A stretch of 64,000 bases of DNA from Planctomicrobium piriforme (GCF_900113665.1 NZ_FOQD01000017.1:89501-153500), one strand, 5' to 3'. Counted from the stretch's first letter, positions 1 through 9,968 are shown. The notes: generated by a model from the letters alone, not told the origin. Numbers and translations: made by a program.

Positions 1-593
1 TCGCGGTGATCATGGTGCTGTTCCTCAGCACGGGCATCGCCTTTGGCACCGGAGTGGGCAAATTCAAATCCGTCAACGACGTCATCAACGCGATCGTCAA
101 ATCGGTCAGCAGCCTGGGGGGGACGATATTTCTGATGCTGATCATCAGCCAGTTCGTCGCCTACTTCAATTACAGCAACATCCCGACGCTGATGGCGGTG
201 TCGATGTCCAGCGCTCTGGTGGAAGCGGACATCGGCCCCTTCTGGCTGCTGATCGGGTTCATCGGCGTGGTGACGTTGCTGGATTTGTTCTTTACGCCGG
301 CCATCGCCAAGTGGGCGATCTTCGCGCCGGTCTTCGTGCCGCTGTTCGTGCAGTTGGGAGTCGCCCCCGAGGCGGTCCTGGCGGCGTACCGGATTGGTGA
401 CGGCCCGATGAACGCGATTACGCCGCTCAACGCCTATTTCGCACTGGTTGTGGGCTTCTCGCAGAAGTACGACAAGCAGGCCGGCGTCGGCACGATCGTG
501 TCGCTCATGCTGCCGTACGTCGTGGGACTGATAGTGCTGTGGACACTGCTCTTCGCCGCCTGGTTCCTGCTGGGACTGCCGTGGGGGATTTGA
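1..593 (+). CDS. AbgT-family transporter, C-terminal part (5' end outside window)
   Basis: The reading frame is open from the window edge and ends at 593. About 195 residues are visible, nearly all hydrophobic, with at least four membrane segments. The stretch DGPMNAITPLNAY followed by a short polar loop and a last hydrophobic pair is typical of the AbgT family (p-aminobenzoyl-glutamate or antimetabolite transporters of the inner membrane). The family is usually about 500 residues, so roughly the last 40 percent is present. The GTG/ATG codons near position 6-12 are internal, not the start. Substrate cannot be told from this part; some AbgT members export sulfonamides. Confidence 0.8.
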   Translation, partial: AVIMVLFLSTGIAFGTGVGKFKSVNDVINAIVKSVSSLGGTIFLMLIISQFVAYFNYSNIPTLMAVSMSSALVEADIGPFWLLIGFIGVVTLLDLFFTPAIAKWAIFAPVFVPLFVQLGVAPEAVLAAYRIGDGPMNAITPLNAYFALVVGFSQKYDKQAGVGTIVSLMLPYVVGLIVLWTLLFAAWFLLGLPWGI

Positions 594-730
594 GAGCAGT
601 TTGCTCTATCAAGTGCCCGCACGGTGTGTGTCTCGTGTGACGAGCAGTAACTCGCCGCGTGGACGAATAGGGCAACCCATTTCGCGGACGCTCAGTGGGG
701 CACAAGAGATTTGAAATTCGAAGAGAAGTA

Positions 731-856
731 ACCACGAAAAAAACGAAACACACGAAAAAATGCTTTTACCTCAAACGCCTTCACGAGTGATGGCCGATGT
801 CCGCGGCTGATCCCGCTTCCACATTCCCTTTCGTGTCTTTCGTGCTTTTCGTGGTT
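731..856. repeat. Imperfect inverted repeat (CACGAAA-type)
   Basis: Two arms rich in CACGAAA (731-763) and TTTCGTG (828-856) face each other and could fold into a long hairpin or mark a small non-autonomous repeat. It sits between convergent genes (AbgT ending at 593, transglutaminase ending at 880), where it could serve as a bidirectional terminator. The rest of the 594-879 gap shows nothing else. Confidence 0.45.
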
Positions 857-879
857 TAATCCTCTGATTCGTTTGCTCA

Positions 880-1749
880 TCAGGCAGTCGTCGTCGAAGG
901 CAGGGCGACCACCTGGACTGACACTTCCATTCGCTGAAACGCATCCGATGGGCCTTCCCAGGTGCCGGAGAGTGGGGCGGCTTTTTCCTGTTCACGGGTG
1001 ACGCCCACCGAGATGTGTTCGTTCCCGGCGAGTTTGTTGTTCGTCGGATCGAAGCCCCGCCAGCCTGCGCCCGGTAGATAGATTTCCGTCCAGGCATGCG
1101 TCGCGCCGTGCTGGCCTTCCGCCATCTGGATGTAGCCGGTCACGAAGCGGGAACCGAATCCCCAGTGCCGCGCCGCTTCCATCATCAATACCGCGTAGTC
1201 GCGGCACGAGCCGCTGCCCAACTCGAGCGTCTGGTGCGGCAGTTGCACGCCGTGGTCGTGACGCTCGACATATTTCAGCGACTTGAAGATATGTGTATTC
1301 AGGCGATTGAGCAGTTCGAACGAGTCGATAAGCTGCCCGGGTTCGTAGAGTGCCCGCAGCCATTCATGCAGGGCAGGGCCATCGTAGGGATAGCTGGGCA
1401 GCCGATAGGGAACGAGTTCGATCTGCTCGGCCGGATCGTACTGAAATGGATAGGAACGGGCCTGGGGCGAGATGAGACACTCAATGGGATTGTCGTCACA
1501 GAGCGTCACGTCAAACTCGGCCAGCAGTCGAAACTTGTCTGAAGGGGTTTGGAACGTGAGGATCGCGACCGAGTTCCCTTCGATATCCCGCAGCCAGCGC
1601 ACCGACGCTTCCGGCTCGACCACCAGTCGGGAACTGGAGATATGCACCTCGTGCCCTTCGCGCGGACGCAGCAGTGCCCGATGCGTGCCGAATTTTACGG
1701 GCTCGCTGTAGAAGTACTCGGTGCTGTGGATGATGCGGACTTGCTTCAT
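880..1749 (-). CDS. Transglutaminase-like cysteine peptidase domain protein
   Basis: 289-residue protein. The N-terminal part (about 1-110) is the beta-rich bacterial transglutaminase N domain beginning MKQVRIIHSTEYFYSEPV. The catalytic core carries Cys in GSGSCRDYA (about residue 180), His in ATHAWTEIYLPG (about 217) and Asp in GFDPTNN (about 231), the usual triad order. I chose the ATG at 1749 because the family starts with this beta strand; the frame stays open upstream for 57 more codons, but these are low-complexity and overlap no recognisable domain. No signal peptide is seen, so the protein is probably cytoplasmic, acting as a peptidase or amidase on an unknown substrate. It follows the MFS gene by 86 bp on the same strand. 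Confidence 0.85.
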   Translation of the reverse strand: MKQVRIIHSTEYFYSEPVKFGTHRALLRPREGHEVHISSSRLVVEPEASVRWLRDIEGNSVAILTFQTPSDKFRLLAEFDVTLCDDNPIECLISPQARSYPFQYDPAEQIELVPYRLPSYPYDGPALHEWLRALYEPGQLIDSFELLNRLNTHIFKSLKYVERHDHGVQLPHQTLELGSGSCRDYAVLMMEAARHWGFGSRFVTGYIQMAEGQHGATHAWTEIYLPGAGWRGFDPTNNKLAGNEHISVGVTREQEKAAPLSGTWEGPSDAFQRMEVSVQVVALPSTTTA

Positions 1750-1835
1750 GGAAGATTGCTTTTCGTTCAGGCTCGAGCGGGGGGCTGGCTGGCCGGCAGC
1801 TTTTCCTGTCTGCCGTGCTCCAGCTTGTTTGGGCG

Positions 1836-3458
1836 TCAGGTGCTGGGAATTTCGTCGGGCCTGTAATTGGGGAGCCAGCGACATGGGAACAGTGAAAGCA
1901 AGGCGAGGCCGGTCAAACACAAGAAACCGACCTTCAGTGCGCGGATCCGCGCCTCGGCATTGATGCGCAAGGCTTCTTCCAATTGGTCGGGTGTGGCGCT
2001 TGTGGCCCCCAATCGTTCCTTGATCTGGACGTCGCTCATGAAGTTCAGGTTTGTCAAATTGACTTCATCCTTCAACTCGGCGGTGATCACCGGGTTCTGG
2101 TTCAACTGACCGATGATCATCGTGCTCAAGAGCCCGACCAGCACGGCTCCGACGACGGCCGTTCCCACGGCTGCAGCGAGGTTCTGGGTCACGCCGCGCA
2201 GTGCCCCAACGTCGCCAGCCAGTTCCTTGGGCGAAGCGGTGACCAGCACGTTGAACAGCAGCGTCACGAGCGCTCCCTGCCCGAGGCCGACCACGATCAG
2301 GCCAGCGATCACCGGCGGAACGCTCCAGTCATTGCGGACGACGGTGGCCAGCCAGGCGGTCCCGGCGGCGACCAGCAGGAACGCGCCCGTCGCGATCTGG
2401 CGCGGCGTGAATCGCTTGTAGAGACGGACAATCAGAATGGCGGTGAAAAACACCGTCAGCATGAAGGGCATCATCGCAATGGACGTCTGGAAGGCGGGAC
2501 TGCCCTGGACGATCTGAATGTAGAGCGGGACGGAGAAGTTGATGGCCCCCTCCATGGCAACGATCGCGAACAGTGCCACGACCGTCATCCACTCCCGCGG
2601 AGAGTCGACCACCTCCAACGCGATCAAAGGAGTTTTTCCCGCGGACGCCTGCCGGTGCGACCAGGCGACGAACGCGGCCAGGATCGCAACGCCAACGACG
2701 ATCAAGGCGGGCGCCGGCGACACTCCGACGAGGTCGAACGGCGCCGCGGGACGTGCGAGCAGCACTCCCCACGTACGGAGGTTATTGAAGCCGAAAATGA
2801 TGCAGATCACAGCCGCAGACGAGAGCAGGACGCCGATCAGATCGATTTTGACATCGGGTTTTGGCCGGGACGGTTTGAGCTGAAAGCTCAGCAGCAGCAA
2901 GACCGCCGAATGCACAATGAGCAACCCGAACGCCCAGCGCCAACTGAGCCAGGTGGCAACCGATCCGACAATAATGAAGGCGAGGACGCCGGCAATCGCA
3001 CGCGCTGAGCCGAGCCAGCCCACCGCTTCCGCCTGCTGCTTGCCCCGATAGTGATCGGCGATGAGCACCACCAGCGTGGGGACCAGAGCCGCTCCCGCAA
3101 ACCCGGCCAACCCCTGGCCGGCGAGCATGATCTCCGCGGTTGGACTGAGGACAATCGTCACCATCGCCAGCAGAAACAGGCCCGCCGCCGTCTGGAAAAA
3201 GACCTTCGAGCCAAACCGCTGCCCCAGCTTGGCGCCGAGCATGATGAATCCGGACACGCCGAGAGAGTAGAGCACGACAGCTGTTCCGACGGTGGTCGGA
3301 GGAGTGTTGAAACTCTCAACCATTCCGCTCATCGACACCGGGATCGCCGCGACATTGAACGACATCAGCATCTGGCCGAGTGCGATGACAATCATCGGCA
3401 CCCACGAGTCGCGCACCTCGGCCCCGGTGCGTGCGGTCGAATCAGAGAGTGTTGCCAT
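1836..3458 (-). CDS. MFS transporter, DHA2-like (14 TM) drug exporter family
   Basis: 540 residues from the ATG at 3458, where the sequence opens MATLSDSTARTG. The frame is open further upstream, but those residues are not family-like. About 14 hydrophobic segments are visible, with the typical MFS loop GAKLGQRFGSKVFF after TM2 and a long central hydrophilic loop between TM6 and TM8. Length and segment number fit the DHA2 proton-antiporter branch (EmrB/QacA type). A C-terminal stretch of about 60 residues is charged, with acidic and asparagine-rich segments between the last two membrane helices. It would act in the inner membrane; the substrate is not predictable. Confidence 0.85.
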   Translation of the reverse strand: MATLSDSTARTGAEVRDSWVPMIVIALGQMLMSFNVAAIPVSMSGMVESFNTPPTTVGTAVVLYSLGVSGFIMLGAKLGQRFGSKVFFQTAAGLFLLAMVTIVLSPTAEIMLAGQGLAGFAGAALVPTLVVLIADHYRGKQQAEAVGWLGSARAIAGVLAFIIVGSVATWLSWRWAFGLLIVHSAVLLLLSFQLKPSRPKPDVKIDLIGVLLSSAAVICIIFGFNNLRTWGVLLARPAAPFDLVGVSPAPALIVVGVAILAAFVAWSHRQASAGKTPLIALEVVDSPREWMTVVALFAIVAMEGAINFSVPLYIQIVQGSPAFQTSIAMMPFMLTVFFTAILIVRLYKRFTPRQIATGAFLLVAAGTAWLATVVRNDWSVPPVIAGLIVVGLGQGALVTLLFNVLVTASPKELAGDVGALRGVTQNLAAAVGTAVVGAVLVGLLSTMIIGQLNQNPVITAELKDEVNLTNLNFMSDVQIKERLGATSATPDQLEEALRINAEARIRALKVGFLCLTGLALLSLFPCRWLPNYRPDEIPST

Positions 3459-3531
3459 GCTGAGACCACCCGCGAATTGAGATCTGTGAAGTTGGACAAA
3501 AGACGCCGCGCCTGACGCGACAAGGCAGCCG

Positions 3532-4551
3532 TCAGACTTCTGGTTTCGAAACAAACAGATCCATCCCCAACTGCTGGGACAGGAACCGGGCGACGAGTTG
3601 CCCTTTGACGCTGTTGCCGGCGGCATCGAGCGGCGGTGCGAACGTGCCGATGCCCCCTTTGCCTGGCGACACCGTCACGATGCCGCCGCCGATTCCGCTT
3701 TTGCCTGGCAGACCGATGTCGAACAGCCAGTCGCCGGATGTTTCATACAGGCCAGCAGTGGCCATCACCGCCAGTGCATAATGGCAGACCGCAGGATCGA
3801 CAACCCGTTCCTTCGTCAGTGGATTGACGCCTCCGTCGGCCAGCGTCGCCCCCATCACCGCCAGATCTCGAGCGCTGACGTTGAGCGAACATTGCCGCGT
3901 ATACAGATCCGTCGCCTCGGCCGGGTCCATATAGATACGGCCAAAGCTTTGTAGCAGCCGGGCGATGCTTTGATTGCGAAAGTTCGTCGCGCGGGCCGAT
4001 TCCAGAACTTCTTCGTTCATCGGCAATTCACGTCCGGCGAACCGGGAGAGCCCGTCGTAGATGAACTTCCATTTGTCTTCCGGGGTAGCGCCGGGAGCGA
4101 GACTGGTCGTGGCGATGGCGCCGGCGTTCACCATGGGATTGGTGCGACCCTGCGAACCCTGTTCGATGGCGGCCAGCGAGTTGAACGCCAGGCCGGTGGC
4201 ATTGGCGCCGATTTTGTCACGCACCGTGCTGCTGCCGAGCAATTCACAGACGAGCGCGAAGACGAACGGCTTGGAGACGCTCATGATCGTGAACTCGGCT
4301 TCCGCATCGCCGGCGGAATAGACGTTGCCGGACGTTCCGACCACGCAAATGCCGAAAAGCTCGCTCGGAACCCGCTCCAGGGCAGGGTACACCGCGGAGT
4401 TCTGACCGTCCGTGTTCGATTTGAATCGCGCGTGAGCCTCGGCAATCAGCTCGCTGACACGTTCATCGGGCGGGAGATGTCCGGTCGAAACAAACGGGAC
4501 GGTCGCGTTCGGAGTTGATGATTCGGCAGCAGTTGGCTTCATGGTCATCAA
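3532..4551 (-). CDS. glsA: Glutaminase (serine-dependent beta-lactamase fold)
   Basis: 339 residues. It hydrolyses L-glutamine to glutamate and ammonia. Family motifs are clear: the catalytic S-x-x-K in MSVSKPFVFALV (about residues 90-100), the conserved NPMVNAGAIATTSL block, and SGIGGGIVTVSPGKGGIG near the C-terminus. The start MMTMKPT offers ATG codons at 4551, 4548 and 4542; the choice changes little. The N-terminus (about 35 residues) is slightly longer than in Escherichia coli GlsA and has no signal peptide, so the enzyme is cytoplasmic. It lies alone between the MFS gene and the RND operon, all on the minus strand. A glutaminase of this type often supports acid resistance, but nothing here shows that role. 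Confidence 0.92.
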   Translation of the reverse strand: MMTMKPTAAESSTPNATVPFVSTGHLPPDERVSELIAEAHARFKSNTDGQNSAVYPALERVPSELFGICVVGTSGNVYSAGDAEAEFTIMSVSKPFVFALVCELLGSSTVRDKIGANATGLAFNSLAAIEQGSQGRTNPMVNAGAIATTSLAPGATPEDKWKFIYDGLSRFAGRELPMNEEVLESARATNFRNQSIARLLQSFGRIYMDPAEATDLYTRQCSLNVSARDLAVMGATLADGGVNPLTKERVVDPAVCHYALAVMATAGLYETSGDWLFDIGLPGKSGIGGGIVTVSPGKGGIGTFAPPLDAAGNSVKGQLVARFLSQQLGMDLFVSKPEV

Positions 4552-4572
4552 TTCCGCCTTCGAATCAGTTGT

Positions 4573-4700
4573 TCTCAGTTTTCAGTGGTCAGTATTCAGT
4601 GGTCAGTATTCAGTGAAAACCGGATCATGAGTGGAGTCACACATCGAGCTGTTTCAGGCTTTTCAAACTGACAACTGACAACTGACAACTGAAAACTGTC
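4573..4700. repeat. Short tandem CAGT-rich repeats facing each other
   Basis: Around 4573-4615, 10-16 bp units containing TCAGTATTCAGTGG are repeated. Around 4670-4700, units of the form ACTGACA repeat and end with CTGAAAACTG, the complement of CAGTTTTCAG at 4575. The two clusters could pair as a hairpin between the glutaminase start and the RND gene end. Related hairpin units occur in the RNA array near 48.3-49.1 kb. Confidence 0.5.
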
Positions 4701-4753
4701 GACTTGGAACCAGGTTAATACAGACCAGGGATGCAAACTGCCGCGTCATGCGC

Positions 4754-7700
4754 TCAATCCTGAGGTGTGCCGGCCACTGGTTTCTCCACACGGAAGAGGA
4801 TGGTGTACAGCACCGGCATCACGATCATCGTCAGCACGCAGGCGAACGACAGGCCGAACATGATGCACGCTGCCATGGCCGCGAAGAACGGGTCTTTGGT
4901 CAACGGGATCATGCCGAGAACCGTCGTAATCGCGACCATCAACACCGGCCGCAGCTTGCTGGTGGCACCGTCGAGAATCGCCTGATAATGAGGGACGCCG
5001 TCGGCGAGGTTCGTGCGAATCTTGCTCAGCACGACGATTGAATTCTTGATCTGTTCTCCCCCTAGGCTCAGAACTCCCAACAGGGCCATGAAGCCGAAAG
5101 GCTGGCCTGTGATGAGCAGTCCGGCGGTGACGCCGATGACCGCCAACGGCACGATCATCCACACCAGCAGCGTCAGCCGTACCGAGTTGAACAGGCACAC
5201 GACGATGAACACCATCAGCACCAGGGAAATCGGCAGCGGCTTCAACAACGCCGCACGGGCATCGCGGGAGTTTTCATATTCGCCTCCCCACTCCATGAAG
5301 TAGCCTGGCGGCAACTCGATCTGTTCGATGCGGTCTCGAACGCGGCTGAAGAGCTGACTGGGGAGCCCGGTTCTCGGATCAGCATGCACGGTGATCGTCG
5401 GGCTCCGGTCGCGGCGCATCACCACTGGATCTTCCCAGGCCACTCCGACATCGGAGACAACCTGGCTGAGTGGAATCATTCGCCCTGCAATCGGGCTGAA
5501 AATCTGCATGCTGCTCAGAGCGGCAACGTCGTTACGCTCGTCGGCGGGTGGTCTGGCGATGATCGGCAACAGCCGGGATTCCTGGGGGAAGGTTCCTCCG
5601 CCAGCGCTCCCCGGTTCGCGGAAGAAGCCGACGGGCCGTCCCTCAAACCCTAATCGCAGGGCATCGGAAACTTCGACGCGCGTAATTCCGTTGCGGCGTG
5701 CCTGAGATTCAAACAGCTCCGGTCGAATGACGTTCTCGCGATCCCGCCAGTCATTGCGGACGCACAAGGTATTGCCGTCGCTCTCCAGAACTTCCATGGC
5801 TTTCCCTGCCAATTGGCGGAGAGTGGCCGGATCGGGGCCGCGGAATCGCACTTGTACGCGACCGCCGCTGCCGGGGCCCAGCAGAAACTTCTTGGCGATC
5901 GTATTCGCGTCGGGATAGTTTTCATCCAGATAACTCTGAATCTTCTGAATGAGTCCGCTGATCTTGTGCTGATCGTCGACATCGACAAGGAACTGCACGA
6001 AGGCTCTGTTTTCGCGCTCGGGCGTGTAGACGAGCAGAAATCGCAGTCCGCCGCCGCCGATGAATGACGAGAGATGCGTTACGCCCGACTGAGATTGAAT
6101 GAACTCTCCGACGACGTCGGCGAACTCTTCAGATTGCTCGAGGTGCGTCCCCGACGGCAGGAAGCAGTCGACCATAAACTGCGGCCGAGTGGCCGGCGGG
6201 AAAAAGCTCTGATCCACGAATGTGAAACCATACACGGCAGCCACGAACATGACTCCAGCGAGTGCCAGGACCAGCCAGCGGAATTGGATCGACCACTCCA
6301 GCAGATTGCGATACCCGCGAAAGAAGAAGTTGTCGTACGGATTCTTCGGCGGCTCCTGTCCGGCGGTGCCTGACTTGGGCGGACTGAATGACAGATAGCT
6401 GAGTAGCGGGGTGACGGTGATCGACGAGACCCAGCTCAGACTGAGGGAGATCAGGATGACCCAATACAGCGAATTGCAGTACTCTCCGGTCGCGTCTTCC
6501 GACAGGCCGATGGCCGCAAACGCGATGACGCCAATCGCAGTCGCGCCGAACAACGGCCACTGATTTTGAGCGACCACTTCGCGGACGACGCGGAGTTTGT
6601 CCTCGCCGGCTTCGATCCGCACCTTGATGCCTTCGATGACGATAATCGCGTTATCGGTGAGCATGCAGAGTGCGATGATCAGCGCGCCCAGCGAGATCCG
6701 TTCCATCAGAATTCCGCCGACGAGGTACATCACCAGGAACGTCGCCATGATCGTGAGAAACAGGACCGCGCCGATGATCATTCCGGTCTTGCGGCCCATC
6801 GCAAACAGCAGCACGATGAACACAATCCCGACCGCTTTGGCGAGATTGAAGATGAAGTCGTTGGTGGCGATCGTGACCGCATCCGGCTGGAAGTTGATTT
6901 CGCCGATCTCAATCCCGATCGGCTGATTCACTTTGAGGGCATCGAGCTTCTTGCGGATGCCTTCGCCCATGACGACGACATTCCCCCCCTGGATCGTCGA
7001 GATCCCCAGCCCGATGGCCGGCTGGCCATCGTACTTGAGCAAGCGGCGCGGAGGATCTTCCGTGCGGCGCTCGATGGTGGCGACGTCGCGCAGTTGCAAC
7101 TGGCGGCCGGAACGGTCCGAGCCGATCACGATGTCGAGCATGTCTTCGGCGGAATCGAAGCCCCCTTGCGGATCGAGGACGATATGTTCGTCGCCGACTC
7201 GGACTCGACCGCCGTCGGCGGCAATGTTCTTCGCCTGCAACAGGTCGTAGATCTGTTGTTCGTTGATTCCCAGGCTGGCGAGCCGATGTCGGGAGATCTG
7301 CAGAAAAACCACTTCCTGCTGCTCGCTGAACAAATCGACCTTTGCGACGTTCTGGACCAGCAGAAGTTCGCGGCGCAGAAACTCGGCGTAGCGTCTGAGT
7401 TCAGGCAATGTGTACCCGTCGCCCGAGATCGCCAGAAAGACGCCGTACACGTCCCCGAAATCGTCCACCACAATGGTGCGACCGCGAGCAGAGGGGGGCA
7501 ACTGCCCCTGCACGTCGTTGATTTTGCGGCGCAGCTCATCCCAGACCTGGGGAATGGAGTCTTTGTCGTAGCGATCCTGAATGACCGCCGTCACCACCGA
7601 TCGGCCGCGAGTGGATTCCGATTCCACGCGCTGCAACTGACCGAGTTGCTGACAGGCCACTTCAATCGGGTTGGTCACTTCCTGGGCCACTTCCTCGGCA

Positions 7701-7864
7701 CTGGCGCCGGGGTAGGGGGTAATGATCAATGCTTCCTTGATCGTGAACTCGGGATCTTCGAGGCGGCCCAGTTGCTGATAGGCAACGATGCCTCCCAGGA
7801 GGACGAACAGCATCGACACGAAGATGACCCGGTTGTTACGGATCGAGTATTCACCAGGATTCAT
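4754..7864 (-). CDS. RND multidrug efflux permease (AcrB/HAE1-like)
   Basis: 1036 residues, normal for the family. It begins with a short cytoplasmic segment and TM1 (about residues 12-30), then the first large periplasmic loop with the porter motifs PYPGASAEEVAQEVTNPIE. A block of TM2-6 (about 335-490) follows, then TM7 and a second periplasmic loop, and TM8-12 near the C-terminus. In TM4 the usual DD proton-relay pair reads TDNAIIVIE, so the second Asp is Asn, a variant also found in many environmental RND pumps. It would export toxic compounds with proton influx in the inner membrane. Its ATG overlaps the stop of the adaptor gene by 4 bp (ATGA), showing translational coupling. The outer-membrane partner is not next to it. 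Confidence 0.93.
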   Translation of the reverse strand: MNPGEYSIRNNRVIFVSMLFVLLGGIVAYQQLGRLEDPEFTIKEALIITPYPGASAEEVAQEVTNPIEVACQQLGQLQRVESESTRGRSVVTAVIQDRYDKDSIPQVWDELRRKINDVQGQLPPSARGRTIVVDDFGDVYGVFLAISGDGYTLPELRRYAEFLRRELLLVQNVAKVDLFSEQQEVVFLQISRHRLASLGINEQQIYDLLQAKNIAADGGRVRVGDEHIVLDPQGGFDSAEDMLDIVIGSDRSGRQLQLRDVATIERRTEDPPRRLLKYDGQPAIGLGISTIQGGNVVVMGEGIRKKLDALKVNQPIGIEIGEINFQPDAVTIATNDFIFNLAKAVGIVFIVLLFAMGRKTGMIIGAVLFLTIMATFLVMYLVGGILMERISLGALIIALCMLTDNAIIVIEGIKVRIEAGEDKLRVVREVVAQNQWPLFGATAIGVIAFAAIGLSEDATGEYCNSLYWVILISLSLSWVSSITVTPLLSYLSFSPPKSGTAGQEPPKNPYDNFFFRGYRNLLEWSIQFRWLVLALAGVMFVAAVYGFTFVDQSFFPPATRPQFMVDCFLPSGTHLEQSEEFADVVGEFIQSQSGVTHLSSFIGGGGLRFLLVYTPERENRAFVQFLVDVDDQHKISGLIQKIQSYLDENYPDANTIAKKFLLGPGSGGRVQVRFRGPDPATLRQLAGKAMEVLESDGNTLCVRNDWRDRENVIRPELFESQARRNGITRVEVSDALRLGFEGRPVGFFREPGSAGGGTFPQESRLLPIIARPPADERNDVAALSSMQIFSPIAGRMIPLSQVVSDVGVAWEDPVVMRRDRSPTITVHADPRTGLPSQLFSRVRDRIEQIELPPGYFMEWGGEYENSRDARAALLKPLPISLVLMVFIVVCLFNSVRLTLLVWMIVPLAVIGVTAGLLITGQPFGFMALLGVLSLGGEQIKNSIVVLSKIRTNLADGVPHYQAILDGATSKLRPVLMVAITTVLGMIPLTKDPFFAAMAACIMFGLSFACVLTMIVMPVLYTILFRVEKPVAGTPQD

Positions 7865-9204
7865 CGCTGAGCGCCTCCCTGCGTTCCGCTGAGTGCGGTC
7901 CCCAGATCGCGGACTTTCATGCCGTTGTGCAGAAACCGTCCGCCAGCGGTCGCAATCCGCTCGCCTGGCTGCAATCCCGATGTGATTTCAAACTGTCCTC
8001 CGATGGCCGCACCAAGCGTGACGGGTCGGCTTTCGACGACGTTCTCGGGAGTGACGACCCAGACGACTTGTGCGCCGCTGTCCAGTTGATGCACAGCCGA
8101 GACCGGGACCAGAATCCGTGGGCTGAGCACCTGGGCCCGCCGGTAGGTCGCGGTCACAGTGGCCGTCATGCCCGGCAGGATTCGCAGGTTCTTCGGCGCT
8201 TCCATTGCGACCCGCAGCCGGAACGTTTGCGTGGTGGGGTCGGCCACCTGGGCCATCTCACGAATCTTGACGGGAAACTGGATGCCTGGCGCCCCGCTGA
8301 TCTGCGCCGTCAGTTCGAGAATGTCGGCCAGACGGAGATCGGCGACCATGATGGTTTCAGGAACATCGACCCCGATTTCGATTTCCTCAATGTCCTGAAA
8401 TCGCACGACTGGTTCGCCGGCACGGACGTTCTGATTTTCTTCCACAAACCGTTGAGCGATGACGCCTGAATAGGGCGCACGTAATGTGCTGTCGGTCAAT
8501 TGCAGATTGGCTTCCACCACGCGGGCTTCGAGCCCCCGGACCTCGGCTGCTCGCGCCTGAATGTCTTCTTCGCGACCAGTTAAGCCTTTTTCTACCATCT
8601 GACGGGCGGCTTCGAACTCCTCCTGGGCCAGCCGATATGCCGTCTGAGCCTGTTCGAAGGCAGTTCGGGTGCCGGCCTGATTCTGGTACAGTCGTTCGCG
8701 ACGTCCGTATTCAATGCGCGCATTTTCCAGTCGTGCTTCCGCCCCCCGGAGCAGCGAGTCGCGTCGCAAGCGTTCTTCCGGCCGCTCCCCTTCGCGACTG
8801 GCGGCGAGGCCGGCTCGAGCCTGATCGAGTTGACCTTGGAGGCTGGCGAGCCGCGCCTGGAACTCTTCCTGTCGCAATTGGGCAATCACATCGCCTTCTT
8901 TGACATTCTGGCCTTCCTTCACAGGCAACGACGCCAGCAGTCCGGAGACCTGAAACGCCAGATCGACCCTGCGGGACGCATCGACCACGCCGGGAAATGA
9001 ACGGATGCGGTCTTCCTCCCCAGCCGTGACGAGCATTGTCTTCACCGGCCGCACCACCTCAGGCCGCGGCTTTTCCTTCGAAGAGCAGCCGACGGCTATC
9101 AGCGAGAAAATCAAACTCAGCATCAGGCAATGGGTGCCTGGATGAATTGCTGGATTCGTCTGCTCGCGACCTGCCGCACGATCAGGATTGGGGATCTGTC
9201 TCAT
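7861..9204 (-). CDS. RND efflux periplasmic adaptor (membrane fusion protein, lipoprotein)
   Basis: 447 residues from the ATG at 9204. The N-terminus is basic, then LMLSLIFSLIAVGCSS gives a hydrophobic stretch with a lipobox-like Cys (about residue 38), so the protein is probably an inner-membrane lipoprotein. Next come the first lipoyl half (SGLLASLPVKEGQNVKEGD), a long alpha-helical hairpin with many Glu/Arg/Gln (about 100-210), the second lipoyl half (LRAPYSGVIAQR), a beta-barrel and the membrane-proximal domain. This is the HlyD_D23/MexA arrangement. An alternative GTG at 9315 has a good GAGG ribosome site but would put 75 residues before the lipobox Cys. The gene is first in the operon and its stop overlaps the permease start. 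Confidence 0.88.
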   Translation of the reverse strand: MRQIPNPDRAAGREQTNPAIHPGTHCLMLSLIFSLIAVGCSSKEKPRPEVVRPVKTMLVTAGEEDRIRSFPGVVDASRRVDLAFQVSGLLASLPVKEGQNVKEGDVIAQLRQEEFQARLASLQGQLDQARAGLAASREGERPEERLRRDSLLRGAEARLENARIEYGRRERLYQNQAGTRTAFEQAQTAYRLAQEEFEAARQMVEKGLTGREEDIQARAAEVRGLEARVVEANLQLTDSTLRAPYSGVIAQRFVEENQNVRAGEPVVRFQDIEEIEIGVDVPETIMVADLRLADILELTAQISGAPGIQFPVKIREMAQVADPTTQTFRLRVAMEAPKNLRILPGMTATVTATYRRAQVLSPRILVPVSAVHQLDSGAQVVWVVTPENVVESRPVTLGAAIGGQFEITSGLQPGERIATAGGRFLHNGMKVRDLGTALSGTQGGAQR

Positions 9205-9968
9205 TTTGCACTGCCTGGAAGATGAATTGCCCACACAAAAAATCATCGCGTTGCCCAAATTGAAACGAAGACTTCCGCCAGAAGCAGCGAACTCACCGGG
9301 ATTCAGGTCGTTCACTGGCCCTCAAATGAACGGGGAGAATTGGACCGATGCCCTGGCAGATCTGCGGGAGTTTGCACGAGCATCGATTCAGGGATGGAGT
9401 CACAGCCGCCGAACGTCGGCTGAGTCTGGAAAGGGATTCTGAATTGCCGCACTCGTGGCGCGGGAAGTGCCTGGGAAATCACATCCAGGACAGAGATCCA
9501 TGCGATACGGATGCTGCAGTCGGCGAAAAATCACTCACTGCCGCGGAGGAGGCGCACGGCAACAATCGTCTCGTCTGCAGTCATTGAGAAGTCCCGCTTG
9601 CCCGCAGCTGAAACGTTCCGTGCGAGTCCACGAAAGCTGGGCTTAGCCTACGACTCGGACTGGAGACTGTCAACGAATTGGCGCGACAGTCGGTTGGCAG
9701 GTCTCACGCACTTGCGACAGCGAAAGCGAGTTGTTGTCGAGTCGCGGATGGAAACATGAACTCTGACCGCTTCCGGCTTTCTCCGGCGGAAATGGCCGGA
9801 TTTTTTCTCTGCCCACAGGAATTCTTTCATTCGCCTCAAGATTTCAACCGATAACGAGTTTAACGATTGTGTCGATTCTCCTGTTTGTAGCGATTCTGAC
9901 CTCACCCTTGGATTGCTCTGCGGCCCGATTGCGGAGGAGCAACTACGACCGAAAATCCGGTCAGACCC
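9205..9968. other. Intergenic region between divergent adaptor and porin genes
   Basis: About 760 bp without a gene I can support. It must hold the promoters of the RND operon (leftward) and of the porin (rightward), but I see no clear -35/-10 pair or operator. The small frames here have no protein-like composition. The segment upstream of 9969 is A/T-rich (9790-9880), where a promoter is most plausible. Confidence 0.4.

Noticed and set aside
2..3008. Long plus-strand frame at 1983-3008 opposite the MFS gene
   Set aside because: Its Arg/Asp/His-rich translation has no hydrophobic core and mirrors the membrane protein on the other strand.
6566..7870. 434-codon plus-strand frame opposite the RND permease
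   Set aside because: The permease is unmistakable on the minus strand; the opposite frame is an artefact of high GC codon use.
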